NCBI RefSeq assembly: GCF_900107835.1
Contig: NZ_FNRG01000004.1
Coordinates: 124,001-188,000, forward strand
Direction: 5' to 3'
From: Oribacterium sp. KHPX15
GTDB taxonomy: Bacteria > Bacillota > Clostridia > Lachnospirales > Lachnospiraceae
DNA: 64,000 nucleotides
Shown here: piece after piece, positions 35,387-44,539 of the stretch
Layout of the letters: each line of letters opens with the position of its first letter
Numbering within the stretch: position 1 is the first letter of the stretch
Made by a program: the position numbers and the translations under genes
Notes under the pieces: model-generated
What the model saw: only the letters and a program-made list of their open reading frames with translations
Told to the model about the DNA's origin: nothing
Database searches by the model: none

Positions 35387-35539
35387 AATACTCTTTTTTT
35401 CCTCCTTGAAAAAACACTTTTTCTTCCTTGAAATCGTGTTTCCCTAATGTCAAAAATTCTATCACCGGGAGCATCACAGAAGTGTCACAAAAAAGTAATA
35501 ATTGAAGTTGATTTTCGCGTATCCGGAAGCCGGCCATCA

Positions 35540-36091
35540 TCATACCTGATCGTACTGTATAGCACCCTTTATCTTTTTCGACTCCTCCGGACTCTTATAA
35601 AGCTCTATAAGCCTAAGTCCGAGATCCAGGGCATAGCCCAGACCACGGGCAGTTGTGATATTACCATCAGTCACAACACCGTCATGGACACAGTTTGCGT
35701 CCATGAGCTGATCTTCAAAACCCGGATAACAGGTAGCATTTCGGCCTTTGAGAATTCCCAGCAGCCCGATAACCGAAGGTGCAGCACAGATAGCCGCTAT
35801 CGGCTTATTCTTTTCAGCATGCTTAAGCAGCATTTCTCCAAGAGCCTTTGATGCCTTAAAATTTTCGGTTCCGGATCCACCTCCCGGGAGGAACATAATG
35901 TCGGCATCGTCAACATTAACCCTGTCTATAGTAGTATCTGTGATAATGTCTATGTCATGAGAAGTGTGAACCCGGTTTTCTTTGTTTATGGAAATAAGTG
36001 TTACATCAAATTTTGCTCTCCTTAAAAGGTCTACAACTGCGAGGCACTCAACCTCTTCAGAGCCGTCTGCAATAAATGCGAAAACTTTCAT
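35540..36091 (-). CDS. DJ-1/PfpI-family protein, YajL-like
   Basis: This is a 183-residue protein of the DJ-1 superfamily, whose members act as protein repair or chaperone factors, glyoxalases or proteases. The nucleophile elbow AAICAAPSVIG places the reactive cysteine at residue 102, and the conserved acidic residue is in GSEEVECLAVVDLLRRA. MFLPGGGSGTENF and TARGLGYALDLGLRLIELY complete the family pattern. AAGGAAC precedes the ATG. It is most like the YajL/ThiJ branch; the biochemical role is not settled in the family as a whole. Confidence 0.9.
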   Translation of the reverse strand: MKVFAFIADGSEEVECLAVVDLLRRAKFDVTLISINKENRVHTSHDIDIITDTTIDRVNVDDADIMFLPGGGSGTENFKASKALGEMLLKHAEKNKPIAAICAAPSVIGLLGILKGRNATCYPGFEDQLMDANCVHDGVVTDGNITTARGLGYALDLGLRLIELYKSPEESKKIKGAIQYDQV

Positions 36092-36173
36092 ATTTGAAGT
36101 TCCTTTCTTTTATGGCGTGTCATAAAGTCCGTCCACCGGGGAAGGGGATTGGCAGCGCTTGTCAGTAACAGAA

Positions 36174-36195
36174 AACCCGCCGAAAAGGCGGGCTT
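36174..36195 (-). terminator. Terminator of the AIM24-family gene
   Basis: On the minus strand AAGCCCGCC pairs with GGCGGGTT around TTTTC, followed by TTC. Confidence 0.75.
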
Positions 36196-36213
36196 TAATT
36201 ATGTTTTCCGGAA

Positions 36214-36894
36214 TCACTTTCTGTTGGTGGGCAGGTATGGAATAATCTGTGAAGCAACCTGCGGTATAGGCATGGTCTGGAGCCATATCTTTCCGGGCCC
36301 TGTAACTATGGTATTAAACAAACCTTCTCCGCCGAAAAGTACGTTCTTTACTCCCTTTATCTGCTGTATGTCCATGGTACAGGTTCCTTCCATGGCTGCA
36401 AGATAACCTGTGTCGATGACCATCTGCTGGCCCGGTCCAAGGTTATATTCCTTAACATGTCCGTCCAGTTCGAGGAAAGCAATGCCGTTTCCGGACAGTC
36501 TCTGCATGATGAAACCCTCACCTCCAAAGAAGCCTGCTCCCAGCCTCTTCTGGAACGATACTGAAAGTTCAACGCCTATGGTCGAAGCAAGGAATGCATT
36601 CTTTTGAGCTATAAGTTCCCTGCCGGGACCGATCTCAACCGGTCTGATGCCTCCGGTAAAGCTTGAAGCAAAAGCAATGAGTCCGGGACCACCTTCACAT
36701 CTGTAGTGGGTAAGGAACATGGACTCACCGGTAACCATGCGTCCGAACATCTTTCCGAGACCACCGCCCTCTTGGGACATCTGCATATTTGGTGACATCC
36801 AGGCCATTCCACCGGATTCGGTTATCATTTCTTCTCCGGGTTCAAGTTCACAGATAACAACCGGCATCGGCTCGCCTTCGATAGAATATCGCAT
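36214..36894 (-). CDS. AIM24/TIGR00266-family protein
   Basis: This 226-residue protein belongs to a widespread, poorly understood family with a beta-sandwich fold. Typical features are VICELEPGEEMITESGGMAWMSPNM near the start, the Gly-rich FLTHYRCEGGPGLIAFAS, GFFGGEGFIMQRLSGNG and the closing NVLFGGEGLFNTIVTGPGKIWLQTMP. The start is placed at the ATG at 36894, with AGGAG seven bases upstream; earlier in-frame starts are too close to the ribosome binding site or have none. No signal peptide is seen. A function cannot be named. Confidence 0.88.
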   Translation of the reverse strand: MRYSIEGEPMPVVICELEPGEEMITESGGMAWMSPNMQMSQEGGGLGKMFGRMVTGESMFLTHYRCEGGPGLIAFASSFTGGIRPVEIGPGRELIAQKNAFLASTIGVELSVSFQKRLGAGFFGGEGFIMQRLSGNGIAFLELDGHVKEYNLGPGQQMVIDTGYLAAMEGTCTMDIQQIKGVKNVLFGGEGLFNTIVTGPGKIWLQTMPIPQVASQIIPYLPTNRK

Positions 36895-37054
36895 AATCAT
36901 TCTCCTTTCGGTACAAATCATCCAGTTAGGAAGATTATACTAAAATAATTTCTTTATGAAAACAAATTTCGAAAATCTTAACCTTTTGATATAATAATTA
37001 TCATAAGGGTAATTGTGTCGATAAAATATTGTGTAAGCATAAAGGGAGAATTGT

Positions 37055-37738
37055 ATGAAATTAATTGATCATAAAAATGATAAGTCCATAAAACCCTCAA
37101 ATGTAAGACGCAATAAGCACAGGATTTCTGTTTTTTCGATACTTATCATATCACTTTTGTTTTTGAACGCTTGCGATACGGGAGTTCCGGAAGCAGCCAC
37201 TGAAGCATGGGAAACTGAGGAAACATCAGCAATAACAGGAGATTCTGTTGAAGATTACAACGAAAACAGTGACCCGGCCAATACTGAATCAAAAGATGAT
37301 GATGGACTTTTTTCCTTTTTAGACACGCAAAAAGAGAAGGAAAAAACCTGGAAAACCTATGACAGTCTGGCGGATGCTGAAAAAGCATCGGGACTTGTAG
37401 TTTCGGATAAGTTAAAAAGGGGCTTAAAGCAATTCAATCATATAGAGTACAGAGCTCTTGAAGATACCATGATTGAACTGGTTTATACCGATAAAAACGG
37501 AAATGAAGGCTACAGATTCCGCCAGGGCCACGGCACAGACGATATCAGCGAAGATGACAAAAATTACGACGAAGAAAATGATTACAAAATGGGGAAAGTC
37601 ATTGTACATACAAAAGGAAGTAACGGACACATCACCATTGCCACTTACACTGACGGAAAGAATTCCTACGCTTTCATGGGAAAAGCATATCAGCCGCCTC
37701 TTATCGAGCTTATAGGTATATACGTACTGACAGCGTGA
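37055..37738 (+). CDS. Putative lipoprotein
   Basis: The 227-residue product has a long basic N-terminus and a lipoprotein-type signal (SILIISLLFLNAC, with Cys40 as the probable lipidated residue). An acidic, Thr/Glu-rich linker follows (about 41-90). The C-terminal part starts with TWKTYDSLADAEKASGLVVSDKLKRGLKQFNHIEYRALEDTMIELVYTDKNGNEGYRFRQG. That pattern resembles the small beta-rich domains found in other extracellular proteins of Lachnospiraceae, but I cannot name a family. GGGAG precedes the ATG. No terminator is visible before the next gene. Confidence 0.72.
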   Translation: MKLIDHKNDKSIKPSNVRRNKHRISVFSILIISLLFLNACDTGVPEAATEAWETEETSAITGDSVEDYNENSDPANTESKDDDGLFSFLDTQKEKEKTWKTYDSLADAEKASGLVVSDKLKRGLKQFNHIEYRALEDTMIELVYTDKNGNEGYRFRQGHGTDDISEDDKNYDEENDYKMGKVIVHTKGSNGHITIATYTDGKNSYAFMGKAYQPPLIELIGIYVLTA

Positions 37739-37843
37739 CAAACAGATACGGATTTCTGAACGGTGAGATAACCCGGGGTGTAGTCATTTATGTGAGCATC
37801 AGTGAGAACAAAAAAGAAAACAACGTTTATAGAGGAGGATATT

Positions 37844-39964
37844 ATGCAAATTACTTGTCCAAAATGCGGAGCTGTTGTTGACGGAACCAAGAAATTCTGC
37901 CGCAAATGCGGAGCTCCAATTCAAAACATGACACAGGAGCAAAATACAAATAATATGCAGCAGACAACGGATCAGCCGAATGCGCAGTGGCAGTCCAATA
38001 TGCAGAGCCAGCCGAATATGTATGGTCAGCAGAATGCACAGGACGACCCAAATATGTACGGCCAGCAAAACATGCAGGGTCAGTCCAATATGTATGGTCA
38101 ACAGAACATGCAGGGTCAGCCTGATATTTATGGCCAACAGAATACACAGTGGCAGTCCAATATGTACGGCCAGCAGAACATGCAGGGTCAGTCCAATATG
38201 TACGGTCAGCAGAACATGCAGGGTCAGTCCAATATGTACGGCCAGCAGAACATGCAGGGTCAGTCCAATATGTACGGCCAGCAAAACATGCAGGGTCAGC
38301 CCAATATGTATGATCAGCAGAACATGTATGGCCAACAGAATATGTATGGCCAGCAGAACATGTATGGCCAACAGAACATGTATGGCCAGCAGAACATGCA
38401 AGGTCAGCCTGATATGTATGGCCAACAGAATGCACAGTGGCAGTCCAATATGTACGGCCAGCAGATGCCGTACGATACGGTTAATCCGGAAAGAAAGGGT
38501 AAATCACCGGTAACAATGATTGCAGCCGGTGTTGCTGCCCTGGTTGTGATACTCGGTGCAGCATTTTTTGCTCTGAAAATCCTGCCCGGATTATTTAAAG
38601 ATCCAAAGACACAGTTTTCGGAAAATGTGGTTATGGTCACCAGATATTTCAGTGATGAGTTCACCGGTTTCGGAGCCAAGCCTGTTGAAGCGATGCTGCA
38701 TTTCGGAATGGATGATGCAGAGAATTCACATACTACGACCAAGGTAACCACCATAGAATCGGATGCGGCAGGCGATGACGGAAGTGTTGATCTCATTCAA
38801 TCATACAGCTATGATTCCAAAAGCGGAGATACCGCATATACTTTATCGGTAAGCATGGGAGATACATCTCTTGGAACCTCAGGAATGTACTATAACGGAA
38901 ATGAATTTATTTATTCTCCTGCACAGACAAATTCTCCTATGGTAAGGTACGAGTTGGATGACAGCAGTGCAAAGTCACTTGCTCCTTATCAGACCATTGA
39001 CAGATTTACACTGATGTTATGCGGGATGTCTTCGGAAAAGACAGTCGACTGGGATAAAGAGTCAAAAGATTTCCTTGAGATTTCACTTAAAGAACTGGAT
39101 AAAAAAGCATTCGAAAAATCCAAGGAAGACTATACAATTTTCGGAAAGACTCAGCAATGTGATACATTAAGCGTTGCTGTGTCCGGTCAGGAAGCCAAAG
39201 ACCTTATGGCGGGAATGACAAAGCTTTTTACTGCCGGTATTTCAATGGGGGATGATATCGATATAAATGAATTATTCAAAGACAGTGAAATCGATGACAG
39301 CACCAGCCTCAAAGTAACAACATATTCATACAAAAACAATCCTGTTGGAGTTGTTATAAGTGTCTCCAAAGACTCCGAAACACATAGTATTAATATAAGC
39401 GGTTATAGTACCGGTACTGAAAAACAGGTTATTCTCGATGTTCCATCCGAAGATGGAACAGCCTTTTATTACGAAGATGGAGTATATTCCATTGATTCGG
39501 GATATAAAGTTAAAAATATAATAACTTTCGGCGATGTATCATTTGTTGTGGACGAAACCGGAAAAATAAACGGATCGGACAGGGATCTCAGCGGAAGCTT
39601 TACAATTGAGACAGGTGGAAATACCGGAATGCTCCCTCTTGAAGAAGACACTTTCAAAGGTGCCATCAGTCAGAAAATAAAAGACGGAAAAGGTCAATAT
39701 ATAACTGAACTTAAAACAGAAGAAGGAAATGTAAAAATAGTCACAAGCATTGACAGGGGAAATCTTCAGGAGGATAAGATCACTGCACCAATGTTTCTTG
39801 CTGAATCAGGTATTGATTGCGAAGATGATCTCGATATGCTGAAAGAAACCCTTCATGTCTCAATGCTGGAAGATAAAGATAATCCGGAACTCACAAATAT
39901 GGGAAACAGAAATGCCCTTGTGCGTCTGGGATATATTCTTTCACCGATGGTTAATATCTTCTAA
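37844..39964 (+). CDS. Zinc-ribbon membrane protein with MYGQQN repeats
   Basis: The 706 residues are arranged as follows. An N-terminal zinc ribbon is CPKCGAVVDGTKKFCRKCG (5-23). A Gln/Met/Asn-rich repeat region follows (about 55-210), built from MQGQSNMYGQQN units of 12 residues and MYGQQN units of 6. One membrane segment is TMIAAGVAALVVILGAAFFAL (about 224-244), and a large outer domain of about 450 residues follows. The ATG at 37844 has GAGGAGG upstream. The outer domain is clearly related to the protein at 48057-49544 (shared FSENVVMV/FAENVVGV, then LHFGMDD/VHFGIDD, and MVRYELD/MIRYQMD). An ABC ATPase follows 97 bases later. Function unknown. Confidence 0.8.
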   Translation: MQITCPKCGAVVDGTKKFCRKCGAPIQNMTQEQNTNNMQQTTDQPNAQWQSNMQSQPNMYGQQNAQDDPNMYGQQNMQGQSNMYGQQNMQGQPDIYGQQNTQWQSNMYGQQNMQGQSNMYGQQNMQGQSNMYGQQNMQGQSNMYGQQNMQGQPNMYDQQNMYGQQNMYGQQNMYGQQNMYGQQNMQGQPDMYGQQNAQWQSNMYGQQMPYDTVNPERKGKSPVTMIAAGVAALVVILGAAFFALKILPGLFKDPKTQFSENVVMVTRYFSDEFTGFGAKPVEAMLHFGMDDAENSHTTTKVTTIESDAAGDDGSVDLIQSYSYDSKSGDTAYTLSVSMGDTSLGTSGMYYNGNEFIYSPAQTNSPMVRYELDDSSAKSLAPYQTIDRFTLMLCGMSSEKTVDWDKESKDFLEISLKELDKKAFEKSKEDYTIFGKTQQCDTLSVAVSGQEAKDLMAGMTKLFTAGISMGDDIDINELFKDSEIDDSTSLKVTTYSYKNNPVGVVISVSKDSETHSINISGYSTGTEKQVILDVPSEDGTAFYYEDGVYSIDSGYKVKNIITFGDVSFVVDETGKINGSDRDLSGSFTIETGGNTGMLPLEEDTFKGAISQKIKDGKGQYITELKTEEGNVKIVTSIDRGNLQEDKITAPMFLAESGIDCEDDLDMLKETLHVSMLEDKDNPELTNMGNRNALVRLGYILSPMVNIF
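38010..38460 (+). repeat. 36-bp and 18-bp in-frame tandem repeats
   Basis: The coding region repeats a 36-base unit (MQGQSNMYGQQN) at least seven times, with variants, then an 18-base unit (MYGQQN) about five times. The near-identical units suggest ongoing expansion and contraction by slippage or recombination. Confidence 0.85.
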
Positions 39965-40061
39965 AAAGGGGATCAACAGATTTCATCACCCGGTAATCAG
40001 CTCAAACGCACATTGATATGTGCATGTGCCATTACATTAAAACACATAACAGGTATCATAT

Positions 40062-40679
40062 ATGATTGAAGCAAACGGTCTGGTTAAAAAATATGGTAAT
40101 TTCACAGCAGTGGATAATGCTTCCCTGCTGCTCGAAAAAGGAGAGGTGATAGCACTGCTCGGTTCCAACGGAAGCGGCAAGAGCACTCTTCTCGGCATGC
40201 TTGCCATGGTTCTGAAACCGGATTCCGGTGAAGTGACTGTTGATGGGCTCAAAGGTAAACAGGCTAAAGAAAAAGTGGCCTATGTTCCTCAGGAAATCGT
40301 TCTTTTTGAAGAACTGACTGTTGTTGAAAATCTATATGCATGGTCATCCCTTAAAGGAAAGGAAAATGAAGAACGTGCCGGTTATCTCATTAATGAACTT
40401 GGAATGACAGATTTCAAAAAAAAACGTGTAGACAGACTCTCCGGAGGACAGCGAAGGAGAGTCAATCTGGCTGTTTCTTTAATGGGAAAATATGATTATC
40501 TGTTACTGGATGAACCTCTGGCCGGAATAGATGCCCACGGAGGAGAATGCATAGAACATCTTCTGAGAAAAGAAAAAGAAAAAGGATGCGCCATGATCCT
40601 GACAGAGCATAATCCCACAATCCTTTTACCTCTTACGGACCGTTCCCTGAGAATTGAAAAAGGGCACTTATCTGTATAG
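40062..40679 (+). CDS. ABC transporter ATP-binding protein
   Basis: This 205-residue ATPase has Walker A GSNGSGKST (about 33-41), the Q loop at VAYVPQEIVLFEELTVVENLYAW, the signature LSGGQRRRVNLAVSLMG, Walker B YLLLDEPLAGID and the switch His in LTEHN. It is short but complete. No permease gene is adjacent. The nearest are the two ABC-2 permeases at 45.7-48.0 kb on the other strand, which in turn lack an ATPase, so this is probably their partner. The start has no strong ribosome binding site. Its neighbours are zinc-ribbon surface proteins. Export of an envelope compound is inference. Confidence 0.9.
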   Translation: MIEANGLVKKYGNFTAVDNASLLLEKGEVIALLGSNGSGKSTLLGMLAMVLKPDSGEVTVDGLKGKQAKEKVAYVPQEIVLFEELTVVENLYAWSSLKGKENEERAGYLINELGMTDFKKKRVDRLSGGQRRRVNLAVSLMGKYDYLLLDEPLAGIDAHGGECIEHLLRKEKEKGCAMILTEHNPTILLPLTDRSLRIEKGHLSV

Positions 40680-40747
40680 TCCCGAATCATCATAGGACTG
40701 ACCAGAATGCATTTTCACAGAATATAACTAAACGAAAGGAGTAATAT

Positions 40748-42811
40748 ATGAGTATAATTTGTCCTAAATGCGGTGCAGAGCTTCCTGATGATTCCGTATT
40801 TTGTGATACCTGCGGGGCAACATTAAATCAAGCCACAGACGGTTCCCCTGACGCAAATCCTCCCGCGTCCAACGAATCATCACCACAAGACACAGACGCT
40901 GCCGGTTCTTCAGAACAGCCCAGAGGAACTCAGGGATCTTTCCCTACATACGGAAAAACAGGAAATTACAATTCTTCCGCTAACGGATCTCCACAATCCG
41001 GAAACACCTTTGGAAACAGCACTCCTCAACAGAATATAAATAACAATCCAAATCAGGGAACCTATGGAGGTTCCCGACAAGGCAGTTTCAACGGTCCCGG
41101 CCCCGGAGCCCCGTATAGTTCCGGTAATGGCGTTCCCAATGGGAACTTCAACGGGAACTTCAACGGGAAATTCAATGGGAATTTTAATGGAAACAATAAT
41201 ATTCCCAATAATTTCGGAGCCCCCGGCGGCGGAAAGAATCCGGGAGGTATCCCAAAAGCCGCCTTTATCGGTGCGGGTGTCCTGGGTCTTGTTGTCATAG
41301 GAGTTGTGGCAGCTCTGTTACTGAAAAACAAGCCCAAAGATGTTGTTAATGAAAGTACCGACAGTGTCCAGTCAACGACTGTGGCTGAGTCAGACGTTGA
41401 ATCCACAACTGCTGCTAAGGAAGAAACAACGGAAGCTACATCCGAATCGTCTGTGAAACGCTCAGGAGACGATAAAGACATTGTAATAATACCATCGGGA
41501 GCCAAAGTAAAAACCGATGCTGAATTCTCCGAGCTTATAGGCGAGTATGAAGGTGAGATCCAGCTCACAGCCCTGGATGGATTTGAGGATGTCGAAGGCA
41601 TTCCTGAAGATTTTGAGGAGAACCGGAAAGAAGCCCTCAGTAATCCTCTGCCATGCACCCTTATCATAAATGAAGATGGTGATTGGGGGCTTGAGTATGA
41701 TTTCATGGGCGGCATGGGAATGGATAGTACCGATTTCAACGACCCTGACGAATTCACTAAGCAGCAGAGATCCGGTATCCTTGTAGATGAGATCAATGAC
41801 GGCTACTATCATGCAGGCATAGACGCAGAAGGAGCCTTTGAAGGCGATGAGGATGCAAAAGTCGAGATTGATCACGTTGGTGCTTACTGCACAAAAGATG
41901 ACGACAGTCTTATTGCAGGATACTACTATATGCATGCCACTACGAACGGTGCCGAAATCACCGTCTGTGGTGACTTCAATGTAAAGAAGCTGACAGAGGA
42001 TGTTGAAGAAGAGGAGACTACTGAATCTGAAGAGCAGGAAGAAGAGGAAGAAACAATCCCTACAATCAGCGGCGGTCAGTGGACAAAGATGAAGAGCGGC
42101 GCATGGATCTATGAAAAGGATGGCCGCCTTGTCAAAAACTGCTGGGTAGAAAGCAAAGGTAAGTATTATTACATAGATAAGGATGGTTACATGATGACCG
42201 ACGGTTATACTCCGGATGGTTACTATGTAAAGAAAGACGGAAGCTGGGATTCCTCCATTGCCCAAAGAAAGTCCGGAAGCTCAGGATCTGTTTCTGACGA
42301 TACAGGCTATGATCCTACAACCTATGCAGTGACCGGCGGAAAATTTGAAACCCTTGAGGATGGCGCTGTACTGTATGAGGATTCCAAAGGAAAATATGTA
42401 AGTAATACCTGGGTAGAATCAAAGGGCAAATACTATTTTATAGGTCCTGACGGTACGCGTATAAGCAACAACTACTCGTCCGATGGTTACTGGACTGATG
42501 CAAACGGAAAATGGTGTGAGGATGTACCTCAGAGAACCGATGATCCCGAACCTTTGAACACAACATATTCGGGTGTAGCTTCAAACTGGAAAATAAAGCT
42601 CCTTAAAAATGGAACCTACGGAACGGCAACTTACAGCTATAATGGATCCAGCGTTAAAGACGTCTATACTTTAACTCCTCTTGGTCATGGAGTTTATCTC
42701 GCTGAATTGGACAGTGATCCTGAAATATGTGCCCTTATGACAGTTTCCGGCGAGCAAAAATACCTGATCGTTTCCCAGGCCGGCATAACAGAAGAGTGCA
42801 AGGCTAAGTAA
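40748..42811 (+). CDS. Zinc-ribbon membrane protein with cell-wall-binding repeats
   Basis: The 687 residues show an N-terminal zinc ribbon (CPKCGAELPDDSVFCDTCG, 5-23) and a Ser/Asn/Gly-rich linker with a NGNF tetrapeptide repeat (about 128-150). A membrane segment (AAFIGAGVLGLVVIGVVAALLL, about 173-194), an acidic/Thr linker and an outer domain follow. Two choline-binding-like repeat blocks lie in the last third: WTKMKSGAWIYEKDGRLVKN and WVESKGKYYYIDKDGYMMTD, then a second set near residue 545. Such repeats usually bind cell-wall polymers. AAAGGAG precedes the ATG. It resembles a membrane-anchored wall-binding protein with a cytoplasmic zinc ribbon. Confidence 0.82.
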   Translation: MSIICPKCGAELPDDSVFCDTCGATLNQATDGSPDANPPASNESSPQDTDAAGSSEQPRGTQGSFPTYGKTGNYNSSANGSPQSGNTFGNSTPQQNINNNPNQGTYGGSRQGSFNGPGPGAPYSSGNGVPNGNFNGNFNGKFNGNFNGNNNIPNNFGAPGGGKNPGGIPKAAFIGAGVLGLVVIGVVAALLLKNKPKDVVNESTDSVQSTTVAESDVESTTAAKEETTEATSESSVKRSGDDKDIVIIPSGAKVKTDAEFSELIGEYEGEIQLTALDGFEDVEGIPEDFEENRKEALSNPLPCTLIINEDGDWGLEYDFMGGMGMDSTDFNDPDEFTKQQRSGILVDEINDGYYHAGIDAEGAFEGDEDAKVEIDHVGAYCTKDDDSLIAGYYYMHATTNGAEITVCGDFNVKKLTEDVEEEETTESEEQEEEEETIPTISGGQWTKMKSGAWIYEKDGRLVKNCWVESKGKYYYIDKDGYMMTDGYTPDGYYVKKDGSWDSSIAQRKSGSSGSVSDDTGYDPTTYAVTGGKFETLEDGAVLYEDSKGKYVSNTWVESKGKYYFIGPDGTRISNNYSSDGYWTDANGKWCEDVPQRTDDPEPLNTTYSGVASNWKIKLLKNGTYGTATYSYNGSSVKDVYTLTPLGHGVYLAELDSDPEICALMTVSGEQKYLIVSQAGITEECKAK

Positions 42812-42876
42812 TATCTGTTTTGCATTGTCTCTATTAAAAGCTGTTCGACAGCAGTGAACGAGACAATATCATTAAG

Positions 42877-42927
42877 GTAACCGTTTAGCCTGTGGACCAG
42901 GGAGAACTATTCCTCGGGAACTGTGAA
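42877..42927. repeat. Degenerate member of the GTAAC-bounded repeat family
   Basis: GTAACCGTTTAGCC (42877-42890) followed by TGTGGACCAG matches the left end of the element at 61350 with three differences in the first 15 bases. The right end is decayed (GGGAACTGTGAAA). Confidence 0.5.
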
Positions 42928-43015
42928 ATTATTATAAATTTTTGCATTATATCAAGCCTCTTTAATCCATTTAATGTTATAATTAATCAAAGTGTACGAA
43001 AAGGAGGTGGTTCCC

Positions 43016-43201
43016 GTGGATATTTCAGGAATCTCAAGTGCTTCTATGAGCCTCTTAACGAGGAATGTAGGTTCCGATATCGGAACTGCTCTTTTAAAAA
43101 AGGCTTTGGATAATGAAGAAGAAACAAGCAACAATATGATGAAGCTTCTTGAGCAGGCGGCTAACCCTGAGCTGGGAGCACATGTTAATACAGTAGCTTG
43201 A
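43016..43201 (+). CDS. YjfB-like putative motility protein
   Basis: The 61-residue product matches the small YjfB family (putative motility protein): MDISGISSASMSL at the start, a helix AGTALLKKALD-like segment, and the ending MMKLLEQAANPELGAHVNTVA. The start is the GTG at 43016, with AGGAGG seven bases upstream; the frame extends upstream from 42992 without a signal. It lies just before a FIST-domain protein and a chemoreceptor, which supports a role in flagellar motility or taxis. The biochemical role of YjfB is not known. Confidence 0.8.
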   Translation: MDISGISSASMSLLTRNVGSDIGTALLKKALDNEEETSNNMMKLLEQAANPELGAHVNTVA

Positions 43202-43230
43202 GATACAGGTTTTGATGTTTCTTAAATATA

Positions 43231-43266
43231 GGACAGGTTTTCACATTGATGTGACAGCCTGTCCTT
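43231..43266 (+). terminator. Terminator after the yjfB-like gene
   Basis: GGACAGG and CCTGTCC enclose an inner stem TCAC/GTGA; a short T-run follows. Confidence 0.75.
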
Positions 43267-43429
43267 CATTATTTCTATAAATATTTCGAAAAAATCCGCT
43301 TTTTTCAATTCTTTTTTCTTAAAAAGGTATTATTTTTCAAGAAAGTGTCGATAAAAGTATGGACAGCAGTTTGAATTCAATATTTTTCATTGAAATATAT
43401 AGACATTACCTAATAAACAGGAGGTACTT

Positions 43430-44524
43430 ATGCAAAGTAAAGTAGGCTACAGTATGAATCGCGATGTCAGAGCAGCTGTAGAAGAAGCTACCGGAGGGAT
43501 AACAGATCCTATCGGTCTCATCATCATGACAGATCACGACAGACTTCAGGATATTTCAGCATTGCTAAAGAAGAAATACCCCAATGCTCAGTCCATCGGA
43601 GTTAGCGGCACCAACTATTACAATGCCCAGTCCTCAGATCATAACCTCATTGTGACCGCATTTACCGGCGAAGCTGTTGTCCATGCCGGAGTTGTGAGAA
43701 ATCTCTCTACCTGTCCTGCAGTGGATGTAGTAAACATTAAGGAGAGCATGAGCATCGTCAACGGTAACCGGGACAATACTATTCTCATCGAGTATTGCAC
43801 CAATGACGAGGAGCGTCTCACCACCACCATCAATATGGCCCTTGGAGACAGCGGTATTCATGTAGTTGGCGGAACAGAGCTTGGCTATGCTGCAACCGCA
43901 ACTGCTGCCGTTACTGTGAACGGACAGCTTTATCCCGATGCCTGCGCATATATGCTGATAAAGAACACTAACGGCAGGGTAAAGGTTTATTCCGAGAATA
44001 TCTATGGTCCTATGGAGGGACATCCGACTCATATAGTTACAAAAGTAGATCTTGCAAAGAAGGCTGTTTATGAGATCGACCACAAACCTATAGCAGAGGT
44101 TTACAGTCAGGAAATGGGTGTTCCCGTTGATAAGGTTATCGCCAACACTCTTGAGCATCCTTTTGGCCGATTAGTAGAAGATAAGGTATTTATAGCTTCC
44201 CAGAAGGATCCTCTTCCAAAGGGCGGACTCACCTTTTATAAGAGACTTAATATCAATGACTCCGTCAGCATCCTGAAGCTCAACGATTTTGACGCCATCA
44301 ATAAGGCAACCCGCGAAAAGATCCTTGGTGATATTCCTAATCCTAAACTGTTGATATCTGTTAACTGTATTTACAGATATCTGCTGTTTACCGGAAACGG
44401 ATATTACAACACACTGCTTTCGAATATGGCAACACTGGGACCATCCGTCGGAAACATTGGCGGCGGCGAGCAGTTCGACAATCAGCATGTTAACCAGACC
44501 ATGGTTGTTGCTGTATTTGAATGA
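43430..44524 (+). CDS. FIST-domain sensory protein
   Basis: FIST proteins are putative small-molecule sensors, often linked with chemoreceptors or cyclic-di-GMP enzymes. The 364 residues cover the N-terminal FIST domain (SIGVSGTNYYNAQSSDHNLIVTAFTG, then HVVGGTELGYAATATAAVTVNGQ) and the C-terminal FIST_C part (NALMP-like NPKLLISVNCIYRYLLF and closing GNIGGGEQFDNQHVNQTMVVAVFE). There is no signal peptide or membrane segment, so it is cytoplasmic. AGGAGG precedes the ATG. The soluble chemoreceptor gene begins 15 bases after its stop, so FIST is probably the input module of that receptor. Confidence 0.85.
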   Translation: MQSKVGYSMNRDVRAAVEEATGGITDPIGLIIMTDHDRLQDISALLKKKYPNAQSIGVSGTNYYNAQSSDHNLIVTAFTGEAVVHAGVVRNLSTCPAVDVVNIKESMSIVNGNRDNTILIEYCTNDEERLTTTINMALGDSGIHVVGGTELGYAATATAAVTVNGQLYPDACAYMLIKNTNGRVKVYSENIYGPMEGHPTHIVTKVDLAKKAVYEIDHKPIAEVYSQEMGVPVDKVIANTLEHPFGRLVEDKVFIASQKDPLPKGGLTFYKRLNINDSVSILKLNDFDAINKATREKILGDIPNPKLLISVNCIYRYLLFTGNGYYNTLLSNMATLGPSVGNIGGGEQFDNQHVNQTMVVAVFE

Positions 44525-44539
44525 TAAGGAGGGTGTACG

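Noticed and set aside
37799-38435. Two long minus-strand frames with repeated residues opposite the MYGQQN region
   Set aside because: They are the antisense of the tandem repeat, lack ribosome binding sites and lie opposite a well-supported gene.
43319-43354. Possible sigma-D (flagellar) promoter before the FIST gene, with GTGTCGATAA as -10
   Set aside because: The nearest TAAA is about 24 bases upstream, too far for a sigma-D -35 box. The same word occurs before 37055 without a -35.
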